A stretch of DNA of 64,000 nt from Marinobacter oulmenensis (GCF_014201735.1 NZ_JACHFE010000001.1:620001-684000); one strand, 5' to 3'; positions 37,376 to 47,626 are shown, counted from the first letter of the stretch. The notes: a model not told the origin generated them from the letters alone. Numbers and translations: made by a program.

Positions 37376-40300
37376 TGAGCGATTATGGAAGGTTTTTGGA
37401 GGGTTTGGCTAACCGGGAATCATCAGGTGACCAGTATGCGATAAATAGCTTGGGTTATTTGGGGTTGTACCAGATGGGGGAAGCTGCGCTTGTAGATGCT
37501 GGATATATTGAAAATGACGGGGTAATGAATAACAATTATGAAGAGTATAGTTGGACTGGCGAGGATGGTGTTAGCTCATATTCGGATTTTCTGGATAATG
37601 CGAATGCTCAAACTAATGCAGTAAGCTCATACCATGATCGGGTGCTAGGTTATCTTGAAAGTTTAGGGGCTACAGACTTTATAGGTGAAAATGTTGACGG
37701 TATTGTTATTACTGAAGCTGGATTGTTAGCTGCGGCTCACTTGGTTGGTGCTGGTAAGGTGAACAGTTGGCTGAACGACCCGAGCAATGGGACTCCGGAA
37801 GATGCATTGGGAACTAAGCCTACAGAATATATGGCGTTATTCGGTAAGCATGAACTGGGACAGCTTGACCCGGATGATAGCGATGAAAATCCAGAGGAAC
37901 CAGAGGAACCAGAGGAACCAGAGGAACCAGAGGATAGCTATATTGTAGAGCCAGGTGATACTTTATCTGAAATCGCTGAGCATTTTGGTATTTCCGTACA
38001 AGATATCTTGAATGTGAATCCTAGTATTACAGACCCAAATGAAATTGATGTTGGAGACGAAATTATAATTCCGGAGCCTCCAGAATCAACAGAAGAAGGA
38101 GAAGAAGGAGAAGAAGGAGAAGAAGGAGAAGAAGGAGAAGAAGGAGAAGAAGGAGAAGAAGGAGAAGAAGGAGAAGAAGAAGGAGGTGAGGATGGTGAAT
38201 GCTATTTCCCGCCACCTCCCCCGCTCCCGGAGCCTCCACCTACGCCCGGCTCGCCTTTAGCATTGGACCTAGATGGCGATGGCATTGAAACTACGGGCTT
38301 GGCATCGAATGTATATTTTGATCACGATGGTGACTCCTTCCGCGAGCGCTCGGGATTTGTGGCACCAGATGACGGTCTTCTTGCTCTGGATATAAATGGC
38401 GATGGTGAAATAAATTCCGGTGCCGAACTGTTTGGGAATCATACTCGACTAACTGATGGGACATCGGCAGCCAATGGATTTCTGGCGCTGAGGGAACTGG
38501 ATACCAATGCGGATAACGTCATTGATGCCAATGACGAGCGCTACGCGGATTTGCGTGTATGGCGAGACCTGGATCAGGACGGGAAATCTGATGAAGGTGA
38601 GCTGTTTACGTTGGATGAGGTTGGCGTAGAGTCGCTGTCAGTCTCCTACCACAATCAACACTACACCGATGAATTTGGAAACGAGCATCGTCAGGTTGGG
38701 TCATACGTCACGACATCCGGTGAGGTCAGGAATATGACCGATGTCTGGTTCGCGCGCAATCTTACGGAAACTCAGGAAGAAATCATCGATGTCCCGGCCG
38801 ATATAGCCGACCTTCCGGATGCTATAGGGTACGGTCGCTCTCGTTCACTGCATCAGGCAATAGTGCGTGATGAAACTGATGAGCTGCGGGGGTTGGTAAC
38901 CCAGTTTGTGAATGCGGAATCCCGGCAGGAAAGGCTGTCGTTGACGGAGGACATTATATTTGCCTGGACTGGTCAGGAGGGTGAAAAGCGTCAGCACTAC
39001 CAGTCCCCGATAGATACTCGGAGAATCGGTGCGCTGGAGGCCTTTTATGGCTTCGAACTCGATAAACCCCGTGGCTCGGGACAGCAATATGCTGTGATAT
39101 ACAATGATATTTTCCAGGGGTTATCAGACTCCATTTATTACCAGCTAAGTGCTGGTTCTCACCTTGAGGCTTTCTTCAATCACATCGAATGGACGCAGGA
39201 TCCGGAGAGCGAGCTCTGGCTGGGCGATTTCAATGATGTGGTGCCTGTGCTGCTTGAGTATGCGGAAGCTAACCCGGATAGCGCCCAGGATATACTTACT
39301 GATTTCGTGCAAGGTATACGGGGAGTTAACGTGTATGAGCCCGTTAACGTTGATCGACTGAGAACCGCTGTTCTGGCCTATACGCAGACCTCAGATTTAT
39401 CAGGATACTCAGAAGAGTCTGTTGGTATCGTTGTCGCTGCCGCGATGAATGCGTCAGAGCTTGCCGATACCATAAGTGGTGATTCAAATAATAATGTGTT
39501 GTTTGGGCTTGATGGCAATGATCGCATAGACGGCGCTGCCGGCGATGACGTGCTGGACGGTGGTCGAGGCGATGATGTGCTCATTGGTGGGAAGGGCAAT
39601 GATGAGTATCGCTTTGGCATCGGGTATGGCCATGACCGAATCCGTAATAGAGATGCGGATAGTGGCCGTTTTGACGTTGTACGGTTGATTGGTGGTATTA
39701 CTTCAGAAGATATTACCGTGACCCGCCAGGGTGATGATCTGGTCATTGAGTTTAATGATACCGATGATGTGTTGCGCGTCGAATCTCATTTTGACCAGGA
39801 GGGTGCTTCGAAGCGGTATGTCGATGCCCTTATTTTTGAAGATGGAAGTGCCCTGAATGTTGGGCCGAGTGAGTTCGATAACATCAACGTGAGTTCTCAA
39901 TCGATCACCGAGGGTGATGATGAGCTTCATGGCACATCTTCTGATGATTTGCTTGATGGCCTGGAAGGCGATGATCGTCTCTTCGGGAAGGAAGGTAACG
40001 ACAACCTTTTAGGTAGTGCAGGGAACGATGAATTGCACGGCGATGGAGGCGACGATTCTCTCGACGGCGGGGAAGGAAATGATCAGCTCCACGGCGATGA
40101 AGGAAACGACACCCTCATTGGTGGTACTGGGCATGATGGCATTCAGGGCGGCGCTGGGAACGACACGCTAACAGGAGGGCAGGGCGACGATGCCCTTTCT
40201 GGTGGTCATGGAGATGACCAGTATGTGTTTAACCTTGGAGATGGCCTGGATGCTATCGACAACCAAGGTGGCAGTGGAGATACGGATACTATCCTGCTGG

Positions 40301-43300
40301 GAGACGGTATTTTGCCCGAGGAGGTGATTGTCCGGCGGGCCGGTGATGATCTGATGATCATTGTCAGCGCTGGAGAAGATGAAGTTCGTGTCTTGAATTA
40401 TTATCGCAATGAAGCCAGCCGCATCGACAATGTGGTATTTGGTGACCCCTCCAGCTCGGTACCTTTATGGGATGCCGACACGCTTGAGCAGTTGGCCAGT
40501 AAAGCGACTGACAATGACGATGAGATCCATGGGGGGGCTGGTGCTGATGATATTGACGGATTGGCCGGCAACGACTTGTTGATAGGAGACGGTGGTGATG
40601 ATGTTTTGTCTGGTTCACAGGGCGACGATACGTTGGAGGGCGGCTCCGGTAACGATGCGCTTTTAGGTGGTGAGGGTAACGATGTTCTCTCAGGGGGGCG
40701 TGGTAATGACACTCTTGATGGCGGTCTCGGCGACGATGTGCTTAGTGGCGCTAAGGGTAGTGATACATATCTGATTGCGGCGGACGGGAGTCATGATGTC
40801 ATTCAGGACTATGACTCCAGTAACTCGAATCTTGATCGCATCGTTTTTGACGAGGGTATTCTTCCCTCAGATGTAAGCTATACCAGAACAACCAGAGATC
40901 TGGTTATAAAGATCGATATAGATGGAGTAACGACGACCGTAACCATTGATAATGCTTTTGCCGATAGCCGGAATCTCATTGATCAGATGGAGTTTTCCGA
41001 CGGTACAGTTGTTGGAATAGAGGCCGCTCTTGCCGAAGCGGCTGATTGGGTTGGCTCCGATACCGCAGAAACAATCTACGGTTATGCTGGTTCGGATTCG
41101 GTGGATGGCGCTGGCGGTAACGATACCCTGTATGGGGCTGGTGGCAACGACTCGCTTAGTGGTGGTGCAGGGCATGATCGTCTGAACGGTGGGGCTGGTG
41201 ACGACATGCTTGATGGTGGTGAGGGTCGTGACCACCTCTATGGAGGCGGGGGGAATGACCTTTTGCGTGGTGGAGTAGGAGCCAATGATTATCTTTCCGG
41301 GGATGCCGGCGACGATACCTATATTTTTGACGTAGGTGATGGCCATACCACTATCAATAACTATGACACAGGGGCAGATCGCAATGACGTATTGCGTTTT
41401 CTGGACGGTGTCGATTCAAGCGATATCCGGGCAACCCGTTCCAATAGTAGCCTGATTCTGACTTTGAATAGCACGGGTGAGGTGATCACTGTTCGGGACT
41501 ACTTTATCGAAGATGGTGCCGGCGGCTATGCGCTTGACGCCATAGAGTTTGATGACGGCACTGTATGGGATGTCGAGACGGTGAAAGGTCTGGTGCAGCA
41601 AAGTACTGAGGGTGAAGACAAACTCTACGGATACGCTGGCGTAGACACTCTGGATGGTGCTGGCGGTGACGACTATCTGCGAGGTTATGCTGGCGACGAC
41701 GTCCTCAATGGCGGAGACGGCAGTGATCACCTCTATGGAGGGGATGGCAATGATACTTTGTATGGCGGCACAGGTGACAACGACTATCTGTCGGGGGGAT
41801 CGGGTAACGACTCCTATCTTTTTTATGCTGGGGATGGCGATACCACCATCAACAACTATGATCTCGGCACTGGGCGCAACGATGTGTTGCGCTTTCTGGA
41901 TGGCATTGAATCAAGCGGTATCAAAGCCACACGCTCCAGCCGCAATCTGCTGTTGACGGTTGTGAGCACCGGTGAGGTGATCACTGTCCAGAATTACTTT
42001 GATGACGATGGCGTCGGGCCGTACGCGCTCGATGCTATAGAGCACGCCGACGGTACCGTGTGGGATATTGGTACGGTGAAAGAGCTGGTTCAGCAAAGTA
42101 CGGAGGGTGCCGATCAACTGTATGGCTATGCTGGCGAAGATGCTTTAAACGGTGCTGGCGGTAACGACAAACTCTATGGAGCGGCGGGTGATGATGTCCT
42201 GAGCGGTGGTGATGGTGACGACCGAGTTTATGGCCAGGAGGGCAGTGACCTTCTGGAAGGGGACGAGGGCCGTGACTATCTATACGGGGGTAACGGCGTG
42301 GACACCCTTCGCGGTGGCAAGGGTGCCGACCGCCTATATGGCGGTGATGGCGCGGACCTACTGTCCGGAGGTGAAGGCGATGATCGTCTCCAGGGAGAGC
42401 AAGGCGATGATGTTTATCGCTTTAGTAAGGGCGATGGTGTGGACCGCATCTATGATTCAGGGGGTGTGGACCGGATTGAATTCATCGATGTTGCGTCTTC
42501 CGAGGTGGTAGTTCGCCGGGAAGGTGATCATCTCCGCATCACTCTTCCTGAGACTGGCGATTCGGTATTGATTGAGCGTCAATTCGACGGCGCGGATGCC
42601 GCAGCCCAATCTACCAGTATTGAAACTGTGGGGTTCTCCGATGGTACTACTTGGGATTTCGGGCAGTTGATAGCTCAGGCCGTAGAGGGCACGGACGCTG
42701 ATGACTTAATTTATGGCTTTGATCTTGATGATTCCATCGATGGTGGTGACGGTGCTGACGATCTATTTAGCGGTGCTGGCGCGGACCTGCTGTCTGGAGG
42801 TAAAGGCGATGATCGCCTCCAGGGTGAGCAGGGCGATGATGTTTATCGCTTTAGCAGAGGCGATGGTGAGGATCTTATATACGATTCAGAAGGCCAGGAT
42901 CGAATTGAGTTTGTCGACGTTAACTCGTCAGAGGTTGTAGTTCGCCGGGAGGGCGACAATCTTTTTTTGACAAATCCATCCACCGGGGATTCTGTACTGA
43001 TCCAAGGACAGTTCGATGACTCAAATGTGGATGTCCAGTCGTCCAGTATTAACGCCGTCCTATTTGCCGATGGCGTCACCTGGAATTTTGACCAGTTGAT
43101 GGATGAGGCTATTCAGGGCACCGGCGCTGACGATTTGATTCACGGTTTTCGTTTGGATGAGTCCATCAATGGTGGTGAGGGTGCCGATGAGATTTATGGG
43201 TATGACGGTGCTGATACGGTTTATGGCGGCGCCGGCAATGATCTACTTTGGGGCGGTGAAGGGCAGGATGAACTCTACGGTGGCACCGGGAATGATGAAC

Positions 43301-46300
43301 TCCGAGGAGGGGGCGCCGCCGATATATTGAATGGCGGGGACGGCTCAGATGATTTGGATGGTGGCGATGGCTCCGATGTTTTGTCCGGAGGTTCGGGAGA
43401 TGATTACCTTGAAGGAGGGCAAGGGGATGATGTTTACCGGTTCAGCAGGGGCGATGGCGTGGACCGAGCCTACGATGCAGAGGGCGAGGATCGAATTGAG
43501 CTCGTTGATGTGACTTCCTCAGAGGTCATCCTTCGCCGGGAAGGTGACAATCTGCGCCTGACAGTACCATCCACTGGCGATTCCGTGCTAATCGAAAAAC
43601 AGTTTGACGGTGCGGGCGTGGATGCTCAATCGACAAGTATCGAAACGATTCAGTTCTCCGACGGTGTCACCTGGAATTTTGACCAGTTGATGGCGAAAGC
43701 CATTGAAGGCAGCGACTCTGACGACCTGATTCTTGGTTTTGACCTCGACGAGTCGATCAATGGCGGTGAAGGCGCTGACGAGATCTACGGCCATAAAGGT
43801 GCAGATGTCATTCAGGGTGGTGCCGGCAACGATATGCTTGACGGTGCCCAAGGCCAGGATGAACTTTATGGTGGCACTGGCGATGACGAGCTTGAAGGTG
43901 GCTCAGAGGAAGATTCGTTGCACGGTGGCGACGGCTCAGACACATTGCGGGGCCAACAGCATAACGATGTTCTCTATGGTGACGCCGGTCACGATGTGCT
44001 TTACGGTGGCGACGGCTCCGATGAACTCTATGGTGGTCAGGATGACGATGAACTCTTTGGTGGTTTCGGTGCTGATCGGTTGTCCGGTGGTGATGGTGAT
44101 GATGTCCTCCACGGCGGCAGCGGTGACGACACACTGAACGGTGACGCAGGAAATGATGTCCTGTTCGGCGATGGTGGCTCTGACACTCTGAATGGTGGCG
44201 TCGGCAACGATGAGCTTTACGGCACCGGCGAGCTTTCCGGTGGTGAAGGTGACGACTACCTGGAAGGTCAGGGCTTCCTTGATGGCGGCTCTGGTAATGA
44301 CGAGCTTCACGGCCAGGGTTCCGATACGCTGCTGGGTGGATCGGGCGACGATATCCTGATCGCCAATACCGACCCCTGGCAGGAAACCAGCAATATCCTG
44401 GAGGGGGGCGCAGGTGCCGACCAGCTTTTCGGCTCCTACGGCAACGATGTGTACCGCTTCAACCTGGGCGATGGTCAGGATGTGATCACCGAAACACCTC
44501 AAGACGGTGCATTCAGCAATATCTCGCCCTCAGAAGATACACTGGAATTTGGTCCTGGGATCACGGCGGGTGATCTGTCTTATGTCCGATCCGGCAAAGA
44601 CCTTCAGATCGTCCATGCCAATGGCACAGATGGTATTCTCATCAAAAACTGGTTCCAGGAGCCGAATAACCATTTCAAGGTTAATCGGTTTGTGTTTGCT
44701 GACGGCACGGAGTGGTCAGACCTTGATATCGAAGAGGCATCTGTAACTGTCGGCACAGAAGGCGCCGATACACTGCTGGGCTATCGCGAGCTGAATGAAG
44801 AAATTTATGCTGGCAACGGTGATGACCAGGTCTGGGGCCGCACCGGGGACGATGTACTCCACGGTGAAGCCGGTGATGACTACCTGGACGGCGAAGAGGG
44901 TGATGATCACCTGATTGGCGGTGCAGGGGCTGATAACCTGGTCGGTCGTGCTGGCGCAGATACCCTCGATGGCGGCATCGGTAACGATTCGCTGCAGGGC
45001 GGCGCCGGGCAGGATGTGCTGCTCGGCCGAGAAGGCGAAGACAGCCTGTTTGGCGGTGACGGTAACGATCAGCTTGACGGCGGTGCTGACGACGACTTCT
45101 TCGAGGCCGGGGCCGGAGATGATGTGGTTAATGGGGGCTCGGGCGACGACCAGATTAGCGGTGGCGCCGGGGACGATACACTCACCGGCGGCACCGGCAA
45201 TGACATGTATGTCTACTCAGCCGGGTCGGGCCATGACACTATCTACAATGCCGATGGTGGCAGCGATGGCGTGATGTTCACGGGCGGTGCCACCGAAGAC
45301 CGGATCGGTTTCACCCGAGACGGGGATGATCTTGTCCTGCTCATTGATGATGGAGCGGAAGGCAGCGTTCGTGTTGTTAACCACTTCCTTGGTGGTGAAC
45401 ACGCTATTGATTGGGTTCAGCCTGACGGCGCTTACATGATTCCGACTGCGCAGATCAATCAACGCGTGGTTGCCGGCGAAACCGAGGGGGACTATGACTC
45501 TGTCGTCACTGGCACGAGCTCTGGTGAACAATTGGTTGGCAGTCATGATCGGGACCTGCTGGAAGGCCTTGCCGGAAACGACGCCCTGTTTGGCATGGGT
45601 GGCGATGATCAGGTCGAAGGTGGGGCCGGAGATGACCAACTCTATGGTGGTAGCGGCACTGGCTCCGGTAGCGGCGACGATGTGCTGATTGGCGGAGATG
45701 GCAATGACGTACTGGTCGGTGAAGATGGTAACGATTCACTTGCTGGTGGGGCAGGCAATGATCATTACTACTACAAGGCTGGGCAGGGTGTTGACGTCAT
45801 TGATAACCGTGGTGGCGGTTCCGATGGCATCTTTTTCCTGGACGGGCTTGATCGTAACCGGCTGAGTTACCATCAGGATGGTAACGATTTGGTGATTTTG
45901 GTTGATAGTGATCTGGAACAGCAGGTCCGTGTTACCGACCACTTCCTGGACGGGGAGCACTCAATCACGTTTGTTCAGCCCACGGATGGTGGCAACTCGA
46001 TCATGGCCAGCCAGATAGCCAGCATGCTGACTGCAATGCCCAGAGATGAAGCAGATCCCGGCGATGGCTCAGGGGATGAAACGGGCGGTGGTACAGGCTC
46101 CGGTGATGATGGTGGAAATTCCGGAACAGATCCGGATCCCGGTAACACGCCAACACCTGAGCTTGGCGGTGACGATACCCTCACAGGCACCTCATCCAAC
46201 GATATCCTTGTCGGAGGGGTTGGTAACGATACACTCTCAGGTGGTCTCGGCAATGATCACCTTGAAGGGGGCATCGGAGACGACACCTACCTGTTTACCG

Positions 46301-47619
46301 GTGGGCAGGATGTTCTCAGGGAAGGCGGCGGTGCCGACGTTCTCAGATTCGGTGCGGGAATTACCTTTAACCAGGTGGCGTCCGGGTTGATGAAATCTGG
46401 TGATGATCTGGTGCTTAAGGTAAATGGAGGCCCGGATCAGGTTACCTTGAAAGACTTCTTTCTGGGTGGTGCCGCGGTGGTCGAAACCATTGAGTTCGAG
46501 AGCGGTGGCCAAATTACATCTGGTCAGATTTATGGCGCTTTTGGGCTATCTGAGCCGGCACCTTCTTCCGGGTTCACTCAAACCGTAACCGGTACAGCCG
46601 GGGATGATAGTGGATTGATTGGCGGTGCGGATGCTGATGAGATTCAGGGCTTTAATGGCAACGATGTCTTGGAAGGCGCCGCAGGGGATGACCTACTGAG
46701 CGGTGGCAATGGTAACGACAGCCTGAAAGGGGGACTGGGTGCAGATACGCTGATAGGTGGGCGTGGCGACGACACCTATTTGTTCCGCGCAGGTGATGGT
46801 CAGGATGTCATCAATAATTCGGGTGGTGGTTCAGACACGCTTTATTTTCAGGATGTCAGCTTCAATCAGGTCGCTAGTGGTCTGATGAAGTCAGGCAATA
46901 ACCTCGTGCTTCAGGTCGGGGGAGGATCGGACTCCGTCACCATCCGAGACTTTTTCTCAGGTGGTGATCAGTCTATTGACCAGATTGCCTTTGAGTCAGG
47001 AGGGCAGCTTACCTCAAACCAGATCTTTGGTGCGTTTGGGATGACCAATCCGGATCCACAAGGATCCCCAGCCTACCAGGGGCTGCCTGACGAAAGGGCC
47101 TTTGGCAACATCGTGAATGGTACTGGCTCGGCAGATAACATCCTGGCATCTTCCGATGCTGACTTGATTGATGGCGGTGCTGGTGATGACATCCTCATGG
47201 GCGGCTTGGGCGATGACTATCTCCTGGGCGGCGAGGGCAATGATACCTATCAGTTTGCGAGTGGTGATGGTCAGGACACGATCAATAACCTCTCCAATGG
47301 CGCTGGAGACGATCAACTGCACTTCGGGTCAGGGATCGATGAGTCACAGTTGTGGTTCATGCGCGAGGGTGATGACTTGGTCACCAGCGTTCTCGGAAGT
47401 GATGACCAGGTGCGAGTTCAGGACTGGTACAGCGCTGACACCCAGAAACTGGACAGCGTCCATACTGATGATGCCATGATCACCGCGAATCAGTTGGAGC
47501 AACTGGTGACTGCTATGGCGGCATTTGGTGAGCCTTCTGGAGGAGAAATGACGTTGACTCCACAAGAAGAGGACCAGGTACGGGCCTCTATTGCTAGCTC
47601 CTGGCAGCCGAGTGCCTAG
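37375..47619 (+). CDS. Giant RTX protein with N-terminal lysozyme-like and LysM domains
   Basis: About 3414 residues. Residues 1-165 look like a lysozyme/transglycosylase fold: RESSG with candidate catalytic Glu15, then GYLGLYQMG (27-35). A Pro/Glu repeat linker precedes a LysM domain (188-233), then an EGE repeat tract (about 240-270), a proline-rich hinge, and EF-hand-like loops (DLDGDGIETT, DINGDGEINSG, DLDQDGKSDEG; about 303-430). RTX nonapeptides (GGxGxD) fill about 700-3350 in blocks, with beta spacers. The C-terminus (about 60 residues, acidic, ending SSWQPSA) should hold the secretion signal. No signal peptide is seen, as expected for type I export. GTG at 37372 is an alternative start. 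It is the likely cargo of the upstream exporter. Confidence 0.9.
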   Translation: MSDYGRFLEGLANRESSGDQYAINSLGYLGLYQMGEAALVDAGYIENDGVMNNNYEEYSWTGEDGVSSYSDFLDNANAQTNAVSSYHDRVLGYLESLGATDFIGENVDGIVITEAGLLAAAHLVGAGKVNSWLNDPSNGTPEDALGTKPTEYMALFGKHELGQLDPDDSDENPEEPEEPEEPEEPEDSYIVEPGDTLSEIAEHFGISVQDILNVNPSITDPNEIDVGDEIIIPEPPESTEEGEEGEEGEEGEEGEEGEEGEEGEEGEEEGGEDGECYFPPPPPLPEPPPTPGSPLALDLDGDGIETTGLASNVYFDHDGDSFRERSGFVAPDDGLLALDINGDGEINSGAELFGNHTRLTDGTSAANGFLALRELDTNADNVIDANDERYADLRVWRDLDQDGKSDEGELFTLDEVGVESLSVSYHNQHYTDEFGNEHRQVGSYVTTSGEVRNMTDVWFARNLTETQEEIIDVPADIADLPDAIGYGRSRSLHQAIVRDETDELRGLVTQFVNAESRQERLSLTEDIIFAWTGQEGEKRQHYQSPIDTRRIGALEAFYGFELDKPRGSGQQYAVIYNDIFQGLSDSIYYQLSAGSHLEAFFNHIEWTQDPESELWLGDFNDVVPVLLEYAEANPDSAQDILTDFVQGIRGVNVYEPVNVDRLRTAVLAYTQTSDLSGYSEESVGIVVAAAMNASELADTISGDSNNNVLFGLDGNDRIDGAAGDDVLDGGRGDDVLIGGKGNDEYRFGIGYGHDRIRNRDADSGRFDVVRLIGGITSEDITVTRQGDDLVIEFNDTDDVLRVESHFDQEGASKRYVDALIFEDGSALNVGPSEFDNINVSSQSITEGDDELHGTSSDDLLDGLEGDDRLFGKEGNDNLLGSAGNDELHGDGGDDSLDGGEGNDQLHGDEGNDTLIGGTGHDGIQGGAGNDTLTGGQGDDALSGGHGDDQYVFNLGDGLDAIDNQGGSGDTDTILLGDGILPEEVIVRRAGDDLMIIVSAGEDEVRVLNYYRNEASRIDNVVFGDPSSSVPLWDADTLEQLASKATDNDDEIHGGAGADDIDGLAGNDLLIGDGGDDVLSGSQGDDTLEGGSGNDALLGGEGNDVLSGGRGNDTLDGGLGDDVLSGAKGSDTYLIAADGSHDVIQDYDSSNSNLDRIVFDEGILPSDVSYTRTTRDLVIKIDIDGVTTTVTIDNAFADSRNLIDQMEFSDGTVVGIEAALAEAADWVGSDTAETIYGYAGSDSVDGAGGNDTLYGAGGNDSLSGGAGHDRLNGGAGDDMLDGGEGRDHLYGGGGNDLLRGGVGANDYLSGDAGDDTYIFDVGDGHTTINNYDTGADRNDVLRFLDGVDSSDIRATRSNSSLILTLNSTGEVITVRDYFIEDGAGGYALDAIEFDDGTVWDVETVKGLVQQSTEGEDKLYGYAGVDTLDGAGGDDYLRGYAGDDVLNGGDGSDHLYGGDGNDTLYGGTGDNDYLSGGSGNDSYLFYAGDGDTTINNYDLGTGRNDVLRFLDGIESSGIKATRSSRNLLLTVVSTGEVITVQNYFDDDGVGPYALDAIEHADGTVWDIGTVKELVQQSTEGADQLYGYAGEDALNGAGGNDKLYGAAGDDVLSGGDGDDRVYGQEGSDLLEGDEGRDYLYGGNGVDTLRGGKGADRLYGGDGADLLSGGEGDDRLQGEQGDDVYRFSKGDGVDRIYDSGGVDRIEFIDVASSEVVVRREGDHLRITLPETGDSVLIERQFDGADAAAQSTSIETVGFSDGTTWDFGQLIAQAVEGTDADDLIYGFDLDDSIDGGDGADDLFSGAGADLLSGGKGDDRLQGEQGDDVYRFSRGDGEDLIYDSEGQDRIEFVDVNSSEVVVRREGDNLFLTNPSTGDSVLIQGQFDDSNVDVQSSSINAVLFADGVTWNFDQLMDEAIQGTGADDLIHGFRLDESINGGEGADEIYGYDGADTVYGGAGNDLLWGGEGQDELYGGTGNDELRGGGAADILNGGDGSDDLDGGDGSDVLSGGSGDDYLEGGQGDDVYRFSRGDGVDRAYDAEGEDRIELVDVTSSEVILRREGDNLRLTVPSTGDSVLIEKQFDGAGVDAQSTSIETIQFSDGVTWNFDQLMAKAIEGSDSDDLILGFDLDESINGGEGADEIYGHKGADVIQGGAGNDMLDGAQGQDELYGGTGDDELEGGSEEDSLHGGDGSDTLRGQQHNDVLYGDAGHDVLYGGDGSDELYGGQDDDELFGGFGADRLSGGDGDDVLHGGSGDDTLNGDAGNDVLFGDGGSDTLNGGVGNDELYGTGELSGGEGDDYLEGQGFLDGGSGNDELHGQGSDTLLGGSGDDILIANTDPWQETSNILEGGAGADQLFGSYGNDVYRFNLGDGQDVITETPQDGAFSNISPSEDTLEFGPGITAGDLSYVRSGKDLQIVHANGTDGILIKNWFQEPNNHFKVNRFVFADGTEWSDLDIEEASVTVGTEGADTLLGYRELNEEIYAGNGDDQVWGRTGDDVLHGEAGDDYLDGEEGDDHLIGGAGADNLVGRAGADTLDGGIGNDSLQGGAGQDVLLGREGEDSLFGGDGNDQLDGGADDDFFEAGAGDDVVNGGSGDDQISGGAGDDTLTGGTGNDMYVYSAGSGHDTIYNADGGSDGVMFTGGATEDRIGFTRDGDDLVLLIDDGAEGSVRVVNHFLGGEHAIDWVQPDGAYMIPTAQINQRVVAGETEGDYDSVVTGTSSGEQLVGSHDRDLLEGLAGNDALFGMGGDDQVEGGAGDDQLYGGSGTGSGSGDDVLIGGDGNDVLVGEDGNDSLAGGAGNDHYYYKAGQGVDVIDNRGGGSDGIFFLDGLDRNRLSYHQDGNDLVILVDSDLEQQVRVTDHFLDGEHSITFVQPTDGGNSIMASQIASMLTAMPRDEADPGDGSGDETGGGTGSGDDGGNSGTDPDPGNTPTPELGGDDTLTGTSSNDILVGGVGNDTLSGGLGNDHLEGGIGDDTYLFTGGQDVLREGGGADVLRFGAGITFNQVASGLMKSGDDLVLKVNGGPDQVTLKDFFLGGAAVVETIEFESGGQITSGQIYGAFGLSEPAPSSGFTQTVTGTAGDDSGLIGGADADEIQGFNGNDVLEGAAGDDLLSGGNGNDSLKGGLGADTLIGGRGDDTYLFRAGDGQDVINNSGGGSDTLYFQDVSFNQVASGLMKSGNNLVLQVGGGSDSVTIRDFFSGGDQSIDQIAFESGGQLTSNQIFGAFGMTNPDPQGSPAYQGLPDERAFGNIVNGTGSADNILASSDADLIDGGAGDDILMGGLGDDYLLGGEGNDTYQFASGDGQDTINNLSNGAGDDQLHFGSGIDESQLWFMREGDDLVTSVLGSDDQVRVQDWYSADTQKLDSVHTDDAMITANQLEQLVTAMAAFGEPSGGEMTLTPQEEDQVRASIASSWQPSA
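37891..37934 (+). repeat. 9-bp coding tandem repeat (Pro-Glu-Glu)
   Basis: CCAGAGGAA repeats four times perfectly, plus a partial fifth copy, encoding PEE units between the lysozyme-like and LysM domains. Unit length is a multiple of three, so slippage would change linker length without breaking the frame. Confidence 0.85.
38092..38172 (+). repeat. 9-bp coding tandem repeat (Glu-Glu-Gly)
   Basis: GAAGAAGGA repeats nine times without a mismatch, then degenerates, encoding the acidic EEG tract after the LysM domain. Perfect identity across nine units points to recent expansion, so copy number is likely to vary between strains. Confidence 0.9.
42406..43779 (+). repeat. Triplicated RTX spacer module
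   Basis: Three related modules (42406-42759, 42835-43188, 43426-43779), each starting DDVYRFS, with SSEVVVRREGD and TGDSVLI inside and ending GGxGAD after a DDLI-GF segment. Each is 354 bases long. They are separated by unequal blocks of nonapeptide repeats, consistent with internal duplication inside the RTX gene. Other spacer types are duplicated at 41281-42120 (INNYD...LRFLDG), 45300-46010 (HFLxGEH) and 46373-47050 (VASGLMKSG). Confidence 0.8.
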
Positions 47620-47626
47620 AGAGTAA

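Noticed and set aside
39479..47300. CRISPR-like or satellite array
   Set aside because: The periodicity is that of coding RTX nonapeptides (27 bases per unit with variable third bases) and encodes a continuous protein.
38845..47322. Many long antisense ORFs across the RTX gene
   Set aside because: They are shadows caused by the Gly/Asp-rich repeat codons and lack start signals or family matches.
37375..47619. LapA-type adhesin with LapG-cleavable retention module
   Set aside because: No TAAG/PAAG-type cleavage region or retention module is seen at the N-terminus, and no lapD/lapG genes are near; a lysozyme-like head occupies that place.
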